This document shows positions 16,099 through 23,402 of a DNA stretch of 37,460 bases, in pieces. The notes beneath the pieces were generated by a model that was given only the letters and a program-made list of their open reading frames with translations, was not told the DNA's origin and ran no database searches. Source of the DNA: Eubacteriales bacterium (GTDB taxonomy: Bacteria > Bacillota_A > Clostridia > Lachnospirales > Lachnospiraceae); NCBI GenBank assembly GCA_030527765.1, contig JAUNAE010000001.1, positions 1 to 37,460 of the forward strand. Reading direction: 5' to 3'. The number at the start of each line of letters is the position of its first letter. Positions within the stretch are counted from its first letter, which is position 1. Both the position numbers and the translations under genes were made by a program.

Positions 16099-17967
16099 AT
16101 GGCCAACAAATATACATTAACCAATGAACAGCGTCAGCAGCAGATCAAGGATCTGACGGAGCAGCTTGAAGAAGGTGTGCGTTCCGTCTTCGAGTCGGAG
16201 AGATACGCGCAGTACCTGCAAGTCATGTCCAAGTTCACACATTATTCCGTGAACAATACGATTCTCATTGCCATGCAGACAGGCGGACAGGCTTCCATGG
16301 TAGCCGGCTATGCGGCTTGGCAGAAGAACTTCGGCCGTCAGGTTAATCGAGGTGAGAAGGCCATCAAGATTCTGGCACCGATGACCTATCAGCGGAAGAA
16401 GGAAGTCGACATGATCGATCCCGCATCCGGGCAGCCGCTTCGTAATCCGGATGGATCTGTTCAGAAAGAAATCATCGAAGTCACCGTACCATCCTTCCGT
16501 GTGACCAATGTATTTGATATTTCTCAGACTAGCGGGCCGCCTCTGCCATCGATTGTGGATACGCTGGAAGGCAATGTGGAACGATATGAGGATTTTGTGA
16601 AAGCGATCCGCAGCATTTCCCCGGTACCACTTACCTTTGAACAGATGGAAGGAAAGGACGGCTACTATCATCAGATTGAAAAGCGAATTGCCATCAATGC
16701 GGACATGAGTGAGATTCAGACCATGGCTGCTATGATTCATGAACTGGCGCATGCCAAGATTCATGCACTGGATCCGGATCATCTGAAGGAATCTGCCAAA
16801 GCCAGAGGGAAAGATCAAAGAACCATGGAGGTGGAAGCGGAGAGTATTGCTGCTGTAGTCAGCTCTTACTTTGGTATCGACACCAGTGCCAACAGCTGGG
16901 GCTACGTTGCCTCCTGGTCCAGGAATAAAGAGCTTCCGGAACTTACAGCCTCCTTGCAGGTGATCAAAGATACTGCCGGAGAGATCATTGCCGGAATCAG
17001 TGAAGAGATGGAGAAATACCGTCCACTAGCCAAGGTGGAGGAGATGGAAGAACAGAATTACAATATGATCGATAACGTACTGAATAATGGCTTTGGCGAA
17101 AAGGAGCGACGAGAAGCTGTGCGTCTGGCAGCGGTTCGTTATCAGGAAGAGACCGGAGCAACCATGACTTTCTATGCGGCTATCTGTGAAGAATTCCATA
17201 GTATGCAAGCCTGCTATGAGGGACTTACGCTGGAAGAGGCCGTCGAAAAATATAAAGAGATTCGTGAGGATCCAAGACTTGCCTATTATGGAAATGCCAT
17301 GGGTGTGGAGATCCATGATGAATCCCTGGAGCAGTATGATGGATACACTTTTCCACTGGTAGAGGGATCTGTGATCAAAGGCAGCAATCTGGATTATGTC
17401 AAAGTCCTGGCCGCACATCCAATGGCAAAAGAAGCACTGGAGCTGATTCGAGAAGCCTTTTCGGAATATCGATTCGTTGCCTCAGAGGAAATCAAAGAAA
17501 GCCTGTATCCAAAGCACATGACAGCAGAGGAGCTTGCCGGAGCGATTCTGACAATAGGCAAAGGATTCGATGCCTATGAATTGATGGAAGGGATGGAGAA
17601 CACAGAGTTGGCACTGGCAGAAATCAAAGAACACCTTCTTGCAGGAGATGGCATGAAACTGTATGTTTCTTTCTTAAAAGATGTGCAGGAGGAAAGCCGT
17701 GAACTAAGTCCACGAGCAGAAGCACTTCGAGATCGAGTAAGAGAATTTACACAAGATCTATCTGAGGAAAGGGAGACAGAAGCTGTCAGAGAAAGTCTTC
17801 CGGTGGCAAGAGAAACGGCATTACCAAAAGCAAGACCTGTGAAGGAGAAGACTTCCGATGCAGGTTCTCCAAAGAAATCCATCCATGCCAGACTTCAGGA
17901 AAAGAAAAAGGAGATTGCCAATAAGCCGGAAAAAGGAAGCTTGCAGAAGGGAGTTGAGTTAGCATGA
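16099..17967 (+). CDS. ardC: ArdC-like antirestriction protein: ssDNA-binding domain plus zincin metalloprotease
   Basis: Residues 1-120 form the ArdC N-terminal single-strand DNA-binding domain (YAQYLQVMSKFTHYSVNNTI, MVAGYAAWQKNFGRQVNRGE, KAIKILAP). A zincin-like metallopeptidase domain follows with HELAH at 214-218 and a probable third ligand in VEAESIAAVV (E248). The remaining 300 residues include a helical region (LTLEEAVEKYKEIREDPRLA) of a type seen in large multi-domain mobile-element proteins. The C terminus has KKSIHARLQEKK (592-603). ArdC of plasmid pSa is reported to protect incoming DNA from restriction and to enter the recipient; the same role here is inference. The start follows GGAAAGGAGTAGG; it overlaps TTRAP by four bases. 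Confidence 0.85.
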   Translation: MANKYTLTNEQRQQQIKDLTEQLEEGVRSVFESERYAQYLQVMSKFTHYSVNNTILIAMQTGGQASMVAGYAAWQKNFGRQVNRGEKAIKILAPMTYQRKKEVDMIDPASGQPLRNPDGSVQKEIIEVTVPSFRVTNVFDISQTSGPPLPSIVDTLEGNVERYEDFVKAIRSISPVPLTFEQMEGKDGYYHQIEKRIAINADMSEIQTMAAMIHELAHAKIHALDPDHLKESAKARGKDQRTMEVEAESIAAVVSSYFGIDTSANSWGYVASWSRNKELPELTASLQVIKDTAGEIIAGISEEMEKYRPLAKVEEMEEQNYNMIDNVLNNGFGEKERREAVRLAAVRYQEETGATMTFYAAICEEFHSMQACYEGLTLEEAVEKYKEIREDPRLAYYGNAMGVEIHDESLEQYDGYTFPLVEGSVIKGSNLDYVKVLAAHPMAKEALELIREAFSEYRFVASEEIKESLYPKHMTAEELAGAILTIGKGFDAYELMEGMENTELALAEIKEHLLAGDGMKLYVSFLKDVQEESRELSPRAEALRDRVREFTQDLSEERETEAVRESLPVARETALPKARPVKEKTSDAGSPKKSIHARLQEKKKEIANKPEKGSLQKGVELA

Positions 17968-18230
17968 TCAGACTGAGCGAAGAACAGAAAATGATTCTGA
18001 ACTGCTACGAAGGTGGCAGAACGAAAGTGATCCATGAGATAGAACGATCGATCGAGGAACTAAGAAGTACGGGTGAAGAACCGGAGATGTTGGAACTCCT
18101 TGAGGATCTGGCAGCGAAGCTTGAGGCTTGCACAAACCGGGAATTCTTCCAGGCAAAGAAGGAAGCACTCATCGATCCTGTGAGTGATCTGGATGTCCTT
18201 GATGCGGCAGATGTGCCTGTTGACGAATAA
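17964..18230 (+). CDS. Transposon-transfer assisting protein (TTRAP family)
   Basis: The ATG overlaps the ArdC-like stop (ATGA). The 88-residue acidic protein begins MIRLSEEQKMILNCYEGGRT, with KVIHEIERSIEEL and EDLAAKLEACTNREFFQAKK. This follows the TTRAP pattern (early ...YxxGxRxxxIxEL... then ...KLxxMTDxEF...) seen in Clostridia ICEs after the ArdC-like gene. Its mechanism is unknown; the family name reflects an association with transfer. The -35 box of a strong promoter lies in its last codons, so it ends one transcription unit and overlaps the next. Confidence 0.75.
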   Translation: MIRLSEEQKMILNCYEGGRTKVIHEIERSIEELRSTGEEPEMLELLEDLAAKLEACTNREFFQAKKEALIDPVSDLDVLDAADVPVDE

Positions 18231-18249
18231 AAGAAATGCTCGTTATAAT
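18220..18249 (+). promoter_or_regulatory. Sigma-70-type promoter for the riboswitch transcript
   Basis: TTGACG (18220-18225), an 18-base spacer and a perfect TATAAT (18244-18249). Transcription would start near 18256, just before the riboswitch. The -35 box overlaps the last codons of the TTRAP-like gene. Confidence 0.85.
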
Positions 18250-18255
18250 AAAAGA

Positions 18256-18423
18256 GACCTATAGAGAGTGCGTGAGAGACAAGCTCGATGACCGCACAGC
18301 AACCTATTGGTAAGAAAAACTGATTCGGTTTGTGGCCCCTTATGGATCATGAATCGGACAGGAGTTTCTATCAACAAGGTGCTAAAGCTTGACCGATGGG
18401 CGTGATGGATCAGAGATGTATGG
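18256..18423 (+). ncRNA. SAM-I-type (S-box) riboswitch
   Basis: The order of conserved S-box elements is present: AGAGAG (about 18263), P2 arms GTGCG (18268-18272) and CGCAC (18293-18297), the kink-turn GATGA (18287-18291), GCAACC (18299-18304), a long P3 hairpin, GGTGCTAA (18378-18385), a P4 stem TTGACC with GGATCA (one bulge), and AGAGATG (18412-18418). P3 is extended (about 70 nt) and P1 is weak, with a likely bulged U. These are the bases that contact S-adenosylmethionine in SAM-I. An expression platform follows immediately. SAM-I usually turns off sulfur or methionine genes by termination; here it lies upstream of a 100-residue ICE protein, an unusual target. Confidence 0.78.
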
Positions 18424-18455
18424 CTCCTGTCGGAAACGATGGGAGCTCTTTTTTT
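18423..18455 (+). terminator. Riboswitch-controlled rho-independent terminator
   Basis: Arms GCTCCTGTCG (18423-18432) and CGATGGGAGC (18437-18446) form a 10-bp stem closed by a GAAA tetraloop, followed by TCTTTTTTT. CTCCTGTC (18424-18431) is also exactly complementary to GACAGGAG at 18357-18364 in P3, giving a candidate alternative antiterminator. Confidence 0.9.
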
Positions 18456-18514
18456 GTGCAACAATCTGCATGCACTCTTCATAGGATCAAAAATGAATGA
18501 GGAGGCATGTGAAT

Positions 18515-18817
18515 ATGCGAAACGTAACAGAATTATCAAAGCTGAAGGGAAAGGTGTATGTGTATCTGAGAAGTGAAGTGATCATGAATAAATTCCTTCG
18601 GGATGCAGAGAATGAAGGATTCACCTTCGGAGATGGAGAAAAGCCAACGGCCAGACCGGGAAGTGATCTCTATGTTGTCAATCATGATTGGACAATCAAC
18701 TACGTAGGATGGGCCGGCCATATGGCATTTCGATCTGCAAAAAGTATCGGGAATGAGGAACTTATCCGAGTTGACTATGAAAAATATCTCTTCGAAGAAG
18801 ATGAGAATCTTAGTTGA
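18515..18817 (+). CDS. Hypothetical 100-aa protein under the SAM riboswitch
   Basis: The start at 18515 follows GAGGAGG; a longer frame from about 18497 is not favoured. The protein begins MRNVTELSKLKGKVYVYLRS and contains NKFLRDAENEGFTFGDGEKP, SDLYVVNHDWTINYVGWAGH and a C-terminal IRVDYEKYLFEE. It is soluble, mixed alpha/beta and slightly acidic, and resembles small conserved proteins I associate with Tn1549-like elements, where the FTFGDG and INYVGxxGHMAF segments recur. No catalytic motif is evident. It is the only gene between the riboswitch terminator and the convergent relaxase gene, so it is the apparent sole target of SAM control. It ends 18 bases before the relaxase stop. Confidence 0.7.
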   Translation: MRNVTELSKLKGKVYVYLRSEVIMNKFLRDAENEGFTFGDGEKPTARPGSDLYVVNHDWTINYVGWAGHMAFRSAKSIGNEELIRVDYEKYLFEEDENLS

Positions 18818-18835
18818 TACGTGTCTGGGATAAAC

Positions 18836-20215
18836 TTAGGATAAGAGATTTTCCTGGGCTTTCTGCGATGGCTCTTTCTCTAAAAGTTTGATTCCGGAAT
18901 CTCGAATCATGGTATCAAAGTTGTGCTCAATCACCTGCAGGGTCTTCTGTTGCTTCTGAAGATCCTGCTTTTCTCTTTTGGAAGAAGCAAGTGCATCTTC
19001 AAGTTCCATCTGTTGTCGCTGCAGCTTTTCCGGAGAAGGGAGCTTATGAATGCCAAGAGCCGACAGCTCCTTTAAGGTAGCATCATGCAGCTTGTATTCT
19101 GCCTGGTGCTGCATGCGATAGCGCATCTGATCCGGTGCATCCTTTTCAGCACGAACAACATCACGGCAGGCACGATAGACCTCGCAGTGCTTTCGAATCA
19201 CTTGCTGTTGTCCCATACGACTTTCTATCTCTTGAATCTTTGCATCAGCCGCAGCAATTGAGGCCTCCAGATCTGAAATATGATTTTGGAATTCTTCATA
19301 GTTCAGCAAGTTATGCTGTGAGAGATAGGTGAAGGTCTTGGCTGCTTCCTTCAGATTATTTCGCTTAGCCCATTGATCGTATCCAGGACGATCTCCATCT
19401 GTGATATAAGAAGTCATCTGCACAAACATGCGGACTTTGTAAGTAGCGTTCTGTGGAATGCGAGCCTTATGACGATTCTTCTCCAGACGCTTCAGGATAC
19501 TGTCCTTTGCATAATAGGTACCCAGTGTTTTGACATTGGTGAAATGTTGTTGCTCCTGTGCACGAAAAGCCAGATATTTTCCTTGCCGAATCTCGTACCC
19601 AGCCTCTTTCATCTTCAGAAGAAATTCCTCATATGAAACCGAAGACCAGATGGCGCGATCTACGTGATACTTCAGCTTGGCTTTCCAACTGGTTCCTCGC
19701 TTGTATTCCATATCTTCCTTGTAAGATTTTGCTTTCTGTCCGGTTGGTTCAGACTCTGATAAACCATATTCCCTGCAGATCCGATTGCTGATCTTACAGA
19801 TCTTATGATAGGTACGCTTGTTGGAAACGTATTTGTGGTAGTCTACAAAATTCGTCGCATTAAAAATCAGATGACAGTGCACATGATCCTTATCCACATG
19901 GGTGGAGAGAACATATTCGTGCCTTCCCTTTAGAACCGCATCCGCAATCTTGGTGGCTGCCTCATGAGCAATCTTCGGATCCGTAATCTCACCGGGCTTA
20001 AAGGAAATGATCATATGCCAGGCGAGATTGTCCCCTTTCTCCATCACATTGTCCTGCCCCATCTTAGCGGTCTGGGCAAATTCCAGATCCGCAGTCTCCG
20101 GAGCGCAGCCATAGGAAGAGACAAGATTCTGATCCTCTGTCTTCTCCGGATTCGTAATATAGTCCACTGCCTTCTTCACTGTAGATTTGATGCTGAAGAT
20201 CTTAATATATGCCAT
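18836..20215 (-). CDS. MobP-type relaxase (VirD2-like mobilization nuclease)
   Basis: The relaxase nicks oriT and stays bound to the 5' end of the transferred strand. The N-terminal nuclease domain contains Y19 in AVDYITNPEK (motif I, likely the DNA-linked tyrosine) and HVDKDHVHCH at 106-115 (motif III, HxDxxHxH metal site), followed by FNATNFVDYHKYV. Residues 170-260 (KRGTSWKAKLKYHVDRAIW, SYEEFLLKMKEAGYEIRQGK) are typical of the relaxases of Clostridia ICEs, and a coiled-coil C terminus follows (SDLEASIAAADAKIQEIESR). It lies on the minus strand, opposite to the transfer genes, and its start overlaps mobC by 40 bases. A ribosome binding site AAAGGAATGATCAAAGAG precedes the ATG. Confidence 0.92.
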   Translation of the reverse strand: MAYIKIFSIKSTVKKAVDYITNPEKTEDQNLVSSYGCAPETADLEFAQTAKMGQDNVMEKGDNLAWHMIISFKPGEITDPKIAHEAATKIADAVLKGRHEYVLSTHVDKDHVHCHLIFNATNFVDYHKYVSNKRTYHKICKISNRICREYGLSESEPTGQKAKSYKEDMEYKRGTSWKAKLKYHVDRAIWSSVSYEEFLLKMKEAGYEIRQGKYLAFRAQEQQHFTNVKTLGTYYAKDSILKRLEKNRHKARIPQNATYKVRMFVQMTSYITDGDRPGYDQWAKRNNLKEAAKTFTYLSQHNLLNYEEFQNHISDLEASIAAADAKIQEIESRMGQQQVIRKHCEVYRACRDVVRAEKDAPDQMRYRMQHQAEYKLHDATLKELSALGIHKLPSPEKLQRQQMELEDALASSKREKQDLQKQQKTLQVIEHNFDTMIRDSGIKLLEKEPSQKAQENLLS

Positions 20216-20505
20216 ATCTCTTTGATCATTCCTTTCAATTCATTCATTTCCTGTGGTGTGACCGCACCGGTAGTGTTGGCTAGTTTTGCCAGCTGATTTA
20301 CATTCACACCGATTCGGTGCATCTCAAAATATTGCTTCTCCAGATACGAAGTATCCGTATTCACGATAATCCCATCAATCGCCATCTTCCGAAGATAAGC
20401 TCCCAAGTTGGAGGTCTTAGACAGAATCATCTTCTTACGGATCTGCTTCTTCTCATCCGATGTCACAAAAAACTGAATCGGAATATCTCTTTTTCTATTT
20501 GCCAT
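20176..20505 (-). CDS. mobC: MobC-like relaxosome accessory protein
   Basis: A 109-residue basic protein beginning MANRKRDIPIQFFVTSDEKK with a ribbon-helix-helix-like start and the signature MHRIGVNVNQLAKLANTTGAVT (IGxNxNQLAK), which defines MobC and related relaxosome proteins. MobC helps open oriT DNA for the relaxase. AAAGGAG lies 7 bases before the ATG. It is co-transcribed with, and overlaps, the relaxase, and the candidate oriT lies immediately upstream at about 20545-20640. Confidence 0.88.
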   Translation of the reverse strand: MANRKRDIPIQFFVTSDEKKQIRKKMILSKTSNLGAYLRKMAIDGIIVNTDTSYLEKQYFEMHRIGVNVNQLAKLANTTGAVTPQEMNELKGMIKEIWHILRSSASNLQ

Positions 20506-20544
20506 GTAATTTCTCCTTTGCTGTGCTTTATGAGATCGAGCGCA

Positions 20545-20640
20545 GCGAGAACATCAAGATTGGGTAGGGTCCCGGTCTTGCAGCGAATGCTCGGAAGTGG
20601 AATGTCATGACACTTCCTGTCCTTGCTATTCTCTCTCTCA
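20545..20640. other. Candidate origin of transfer (oriT)
   Basis: The space upstream of mobC contains an inverted repeat with arms GGAAGTG (20593-20599) and CACTTCC (20611-20617) around a TGTCATGACA palindrome (20603-20612). Next to it is GGTCTTGCAGCG (20571-20582), whose TCTTGC resembles the ATCCTGC nick core of P-type relaxases. Position, repeat plus nick-like core, and the convergent small ORFs all suit an oriT. The exact nick and strand are inference. Confidence 0.5.
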
Positions 20641-20690
20641 ACTACTAAATACAAAAAAGTCCGGAGGAGTTTAGTTCCATGGCCTTCTTT

Positions 20691-20736
20691 GGTTGTCGGG
20701 ATTTTTGCACAGCTATTTGTTGTAAACTGATACCAT
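20691..20736 (+). promoter_or_regulatory. Regulatory element, copy A (GGTTGTCG-GATTTTTGCACA)
   Basis: GGTTGTCGGGATTTTTGCAC and following bases recur with one mismatch at 29171. TTGCAC could be a -35 box, with TGATAC 17 bases later as a -10. The next gene starts at 20773. It is likely a shared promoter or activator site. Confidence 0.5.
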
Positions 20737-20772
20737 CAAGAAAAGAAAAACGAATCAAGGAGGAACTGGCAG

Positions 20773-20874
20773 ATGAAAGGTTACAACACAAACAACGGAT
20801 ACATGGGATATGTACATGGCGAATACATTTTATTTGCCAGTGAAACTGATTATTTCGAATACATGGAAGACTAA
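20773..20874 (+). CDS. Tiny tyrosine-rich ICE protein (33 aa)
   Basis: An AAGGAGGAACTGGCAG site precedes the ATG. The product, starting MKGYNTNNGYMGYVHGEYIL and ending FASETDYFEYMED, matches a small family I recognise from Clostridia mobile elements as MxGYNTxxGYMGYV...FASExDYxEYMED. No function is known. It is the first gene after the element at 20691 and opens the HIRAN-SSB unit. Confidence 0.65.
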   Translation: MKGYNTNNGYMGYVHGEYILFASETDYFEYMED

Positions 20875-20900
20875 ACAAACAAATGATGGGAGGAAAGACA

Positions 20901-21242
20901 ATGAGTAAGATCTATTTCACACTGACAGGAACAAAATATTATCATGGAAAAGACTTCCTGAAGCCGGGCATGAAGCTGAAACTGGAGAAAGAACCGGACA
21001 ACGAATATGATAAGGAAGCCATCGTCGTGAAGATCGAAGGCCTGGGTAAGATCGGTCATGTGGCTAACAGTCCATATACTGTTCTTGGTGAAAGCATGAG
21101 CGCCGGAAGAATCTATGACAAGATCGGTGATACCGCAAAGGGAGAAGTTCTTCTCGTGACAGAACACGGAACGATCTGCAGTTTGAGTAAGAAGAGTCTG
21201 ACCGGGAAGAAGCATGTGAAGATGGAGGAAGATCATGAATAA
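20901..21242 (+). CDS. HIRAN-like domain protein
   Basis: The ATG at 20901 is chosen over the in-frame ATGs at 20883 and 20886 because GGGAGGAAAG lies directly upstream. The 113-residue protein has the HIRAN pattern: FTLTGTKYYHGKDFLKPGMK, then LEKEPDNEYDKEAIVVKIEG and KIGHVANSPYTV. HIRAN domains bind DNA ends, often 3' single-stranded ends, in repair helicases and as stand-alone proteins. Here it is encoded directly before SSB with an 8-base overlap, so it may act on the single strand during transfer or establishment. The basic tail SLTGKKHVKMEED has no known motif. Confidence 0.7.
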   Translation: MSKIYFTLTGTKYYHGKDFLKPGMKLKLEKEPDNEYDKEAIVVKIEGLGKIGHVANSPYTVLGESMSAGRIYDKIGDTAKGEVLLVTEHGTICSLSKKSLTGKKHVKMEEDHE

Positions 21243-21666
21243 AGTAATTCTTATGGGAAGACTGACAAGAGATCCGGAAGTTCGATATGGAACCGGAGAA
21301 AATGCAACGGCGGTGGCAAGATATACCATTGCCGTTGATCGAAGATTTAAACGAGACGGAGAGCAGAGTGCAGACTTCATCGGCTGCGTGGCTTTTGGTC
21401 GCAATGCAGAATTTGCAGAAAAATATCTTAAGCAAGGAATTAAGATTGCACTGACCGGAAGAATCCAGACTGGCAGTTATACCAATCGCGAAGGACAGAA
21501 GGTATATACAACAGACATCGTTGTAGAAGAGCAGGAGTTCGCAGAAAGTAAAGCGGCCGCAGGAAATGGAACACAGAATAATTTCAATAGACCTGCAGAT
21601 CAGACGGATGCTAATGGATTTATGAGTATTCCGGATGGAGTCGACGATGAGCTGCCATTTGCTTAA
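21235..21666 (+). CDS. ssb: Single-stranded DNA-binding protein
   Basis: An OB-fold SSB: MNKVILMGRLTRDPEVRYG, then AVARYTIAVDRRF, DFIGCVAFGRNAEFAEKYLK and GRIQTGSYTNREGQKVYTT. The tail is short and ends DDELPFA, the acidic DDxxPF tip used to recruit partner proteins but with one extra alanine. At 143 residues it is a typical length for mobile-element SSBs. It coats the transferred strand; ICE-coded SSBs may also blunt the SOS response in the recipient. It overlaps the HIRAN-like gene and is therefore probably made with it. Confidence 0.92.
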   Translation: MNKVILMGRLTRDPEVRYGTGENATAVARYTIAVDRRFKRDGEQSADFIGCVAFGRNAEFAEKYLKQGIKIALTGRIQTGSYTNREGQKVYTTDIVVEEQEFAESKAAAGNGTQNNFNRPADQTDANGFMSIPDGVDDELPFA

Positions 21667-21705
21667 GGTAAGAATGGAGAAGTTATAATTTCGAGGAGGG
21701 ATACG

Positions 21706-21966
21706 ATGTTTGGATTAGATAAGATGTTTGATTTCAATGGAGATGGAAAACTGGACATATTCGAAAGAGCTGTACAGTTTCAGTTCCTAGATGAAACAAT
21801 GAAGCGTGATAACACAGGATCCTTTGATTCTTTTGATGCAGATGACGAACCGGATATCTTCGCAGATGCAGGACTGGATTACGATGAATTGGAATTCATG
21901 GACCCACACGAGAGACGAGAAGTATTGGGGGATGCAGGATTGGATCCGGATGAGTTTGATTTTTAG
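21706..21966 (+). CDS. Small acidic protein with an EF-hand-like loop (86 aa)
   Basis: GAGGAGG precedes the ATG. Residues 9-19 read DFNGDGKLDIF, an EF-hand calcium-binding loop (D-x-N-G-D-G-x-L-D), and the rest is extremely acidic with a second repeat-like part (DAGLDYDELEFMD and DAGLDPDEFDF). Similar short proteins beginning MFxLDxMFDFNGDGKLD occur in Clostridia mobile elements and genomes. The function is unknown; single EF-hand loops may be structural only. It ends the plus-strand unit, 93 bases before a strong terminator. Confidence 0.7.
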   Translation: MFGLDKMFDFNGDGKLDIFERAVQFQFLDETMKRDNTGSFDSFDADDEPDIFADAGLDYDELEFMDPHERREVLGDAGLDPDEFDF

Positions 21967-22059
21967 CAGATAGGATAGAGATGACTGGAAATATGTTTTG
22001 AAATATTATGTTTGCTTCTTGAAAATGTAGGTGACAGATAAATCGAAGATTTTTTAGGC

Positions 22060-22100
22060 ATACTCCCTTCGAGCATTTTGGGTTCGAAGGGAGTATTTTG
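22060..22100 (+). terminator. Rho-independent terminator
   Basis: Perfect 13-bp arms ATACTCCCTTCGA (22060-22072) and TCGAAGGGAGTAT (22084-22096), followed by TTTTG. It ends the SSB unit. The 21967-22142 gap holds nothing else that I can identify. Confidence 0.85.
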
Positions 22101-22142
22101 AAATTAAATTCAAATATCACATGCTGAATATATGTTCAGAAA

Positions 22143-22171
22143 TTGATTTTGTTCGTCTTTTCGCATATAAT
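22143..22171 (+). promoter_or_regulatory. Promoter of the restriction-modification island
   Basis: TTGATT (22143-22148), 17 bases, TATAAT (22166-22171). It lies just after the terminator and 49 bases before the first small gene of the AT-rich island. Confidence 0.75.
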
Positions 22172-22219
22172 TAAAATGATTTATTGTATCGTCTACTAGA
22201 ATATGTAAAGGACAAATAT

Positions 22220-22411
22220 ATGGAATATTTATCATTGAGAGAAACGGCCGAAAAGTGGGGGATTTCTATTCGAAGAGTGCAAGTGCTCTGTAATGAGAAT
22301 AGAATTCCAGGTGCTACAAAAATTGGATCCTTTTGGGTGATTCCTGAAAATGCTGTGAAACCAAGTGATCAAAGAATAAAAAGTGGAAAATACATTAAAA
22401 GAAGAGAATAA
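22220..22411 (+). CDS. Small helix-turn-helix (excisionase/MerR-type) protein
   Basis: The ATG at 22220 has AAAGGA upstream and is preferred to an upstream start at 22184. The 63-residue product starts MEYLSLRETAEKWGISIRRV and continues VLCNENRIPGATKIGSFWVI, a winged-helix domain of the MerR/Xis (HTH_17) type that binds DNA. It begins the AT-rich cargo island right after the promoter, so it probably controls the restriction-modification genes in the manner of a controller protein, or assists recombination of the island. The C-terminal tail is basic. Confidence 0.75.
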   Translation: MEYLSLRETAEKWGISIRRVQVLCNENRIPGATKIGSFWVIPENAVKPSDQRIKSGKYIKRRE

Positions 22412-22456
22412 CAGCTATGGGACGATGGGTATAAATTATATGAAAGAGGAATTTGA

Positions 22457-23401
22457 GTGATAGATATTATAGAACAAGAAATTGCAGAAATGAGTGAGGA
22501 ACTTTTTGATATTTTACTAAAAGATCGCACTACAAAAAAGAATATCTGTTGGGCTACGGAACACTATATTTCACATGGTGTCTTTTATAGTCCGCAGGAA
22601 CCCATTACCAAAGATCTAGTAACTGGGGTTAATACAAAGCTAGTTCAGCCAAGAATTGCAAAGACTCAAGAGGAGCGAACAAAGCGTACAAAAGATAAAG
22701 CTGAAGTATTTACTCCCTCGTGGGTATGCAATGAACAGAACAATCTGGTTGATGAAGCTTGGTTTGGTAGAAAAGATGTCTTTAATACATGTACAGAGCG
22801 TTCATGGAAAGCAACAGATGATAAAATCCAATTTCCTGAGGGGAAAACATGGAAAAAATATGTAGATTCTAAACGACTGGAGATCAGTTGTGGAGAGGCA
22901 CCGTATTTAGTGAGTAGATATGATACTGTAACCGGACATGAAATACCGTTAGCGGAACGTATTGGTGTACTCGACAGAAAGCTTCGCATTGTTAATGAAA
23001 ATGTAGATGAAGAAGAGGAATGGATTAAATGGGTTATCAGAGCTTATCAAAGTACATACGGATATGAATATCAGGGAGATAATATTTTAATTGCGAGAGA
23101 AAATCTCCTTTACACGTTCATAGAAAATATGGAGTACAAGTTTGGACATAGACCTGATTTGCCGATACTCAAACAGATAGCAAAGATTATTTCATGGAAT
23201 ATATGGCAGATGGATGGAATCACAATGACAGCACCTTTTTCTGAAAGACCGAGAGTAAATACACAGATGACACTGTTTGATTTTTTTCCGGATGACAGCA
23301 TGGAAAAACCGAATGATAGAGAGCCGATACCGTGTAAGATTTTTGATTGGCGTTCTAACAACAGTTTAGAATTCCGAAGTATGATAAAGGAAGGTAGATA
23401 G
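22457..23401 (+). CDS. Restriction-modification subunit: SAM-binding half of a split N6-adenine methyltransferase
   Basis: A 314-residue protein starting at GTG 22457 behind a GAAAGAGGAA site. AEVFTPSWVCNEQNNLVDEA (82-101) matches the TP...V motif that precedes motif I in adenine methyltransferases. RLEISCGEAPYLVSRYD (140-156) fits motif I (DPACGxGxFL-like, altered), and YGYEYQGDNILIARENLLYT fits motifs II-III. It then ends at KIFDWRSNNSLEFRSMIKEG, where related enzymes continue into xFDxIxGNPPY. The catalytic NPPY is absent here but is found near the end of the next protein. One base separates its stop from the next start, so the two are translationally coupled. The fold is inferred from motifs only. 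Confidence 0.72.
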   Translation: MIDIIEQEIAEMSEELFDILLKDRTTKKNICWATEHYISHGVFYSPQEPITKDLVTGVNTKLVQPRIAKTQEERTKRTKDKAEVFTPSWVCNEQNNLVDEAWFGRKDVFNTCTERSWKATDDKIQFPEGKTWKKYVDSKRLEISCGEAPYLVSRYDTVTGHEIPLAERIGVLDRKLRIVNENVDEEEEWIKWVIRAYQSTYGYEYQGDNILIARENLLYTFIENMEYKFGHRPDLPILKQIAKIISWNIWQMDGITMTAPFSERPRVNTQMTLFDFFPDDSMEKPNDREPIPCKIFDWRSNNSLEFRSMIKEGR

Positions 23402-23402
23402 C

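Noticed and set aside
20463..20654. Minus-strand 63-codon frame across the candidate oriT
   Set aside because: It overlaps mobC in another frame and follows the oriT repeats; its conservation, if any, is better explained by DNA-level constraint.
21706..21966. Dockerin domain in the EF-hand-like protein
   Set aside because: Only one calcium-loop motif is clear and the second repeat lacks the dockerin spacing and helix.
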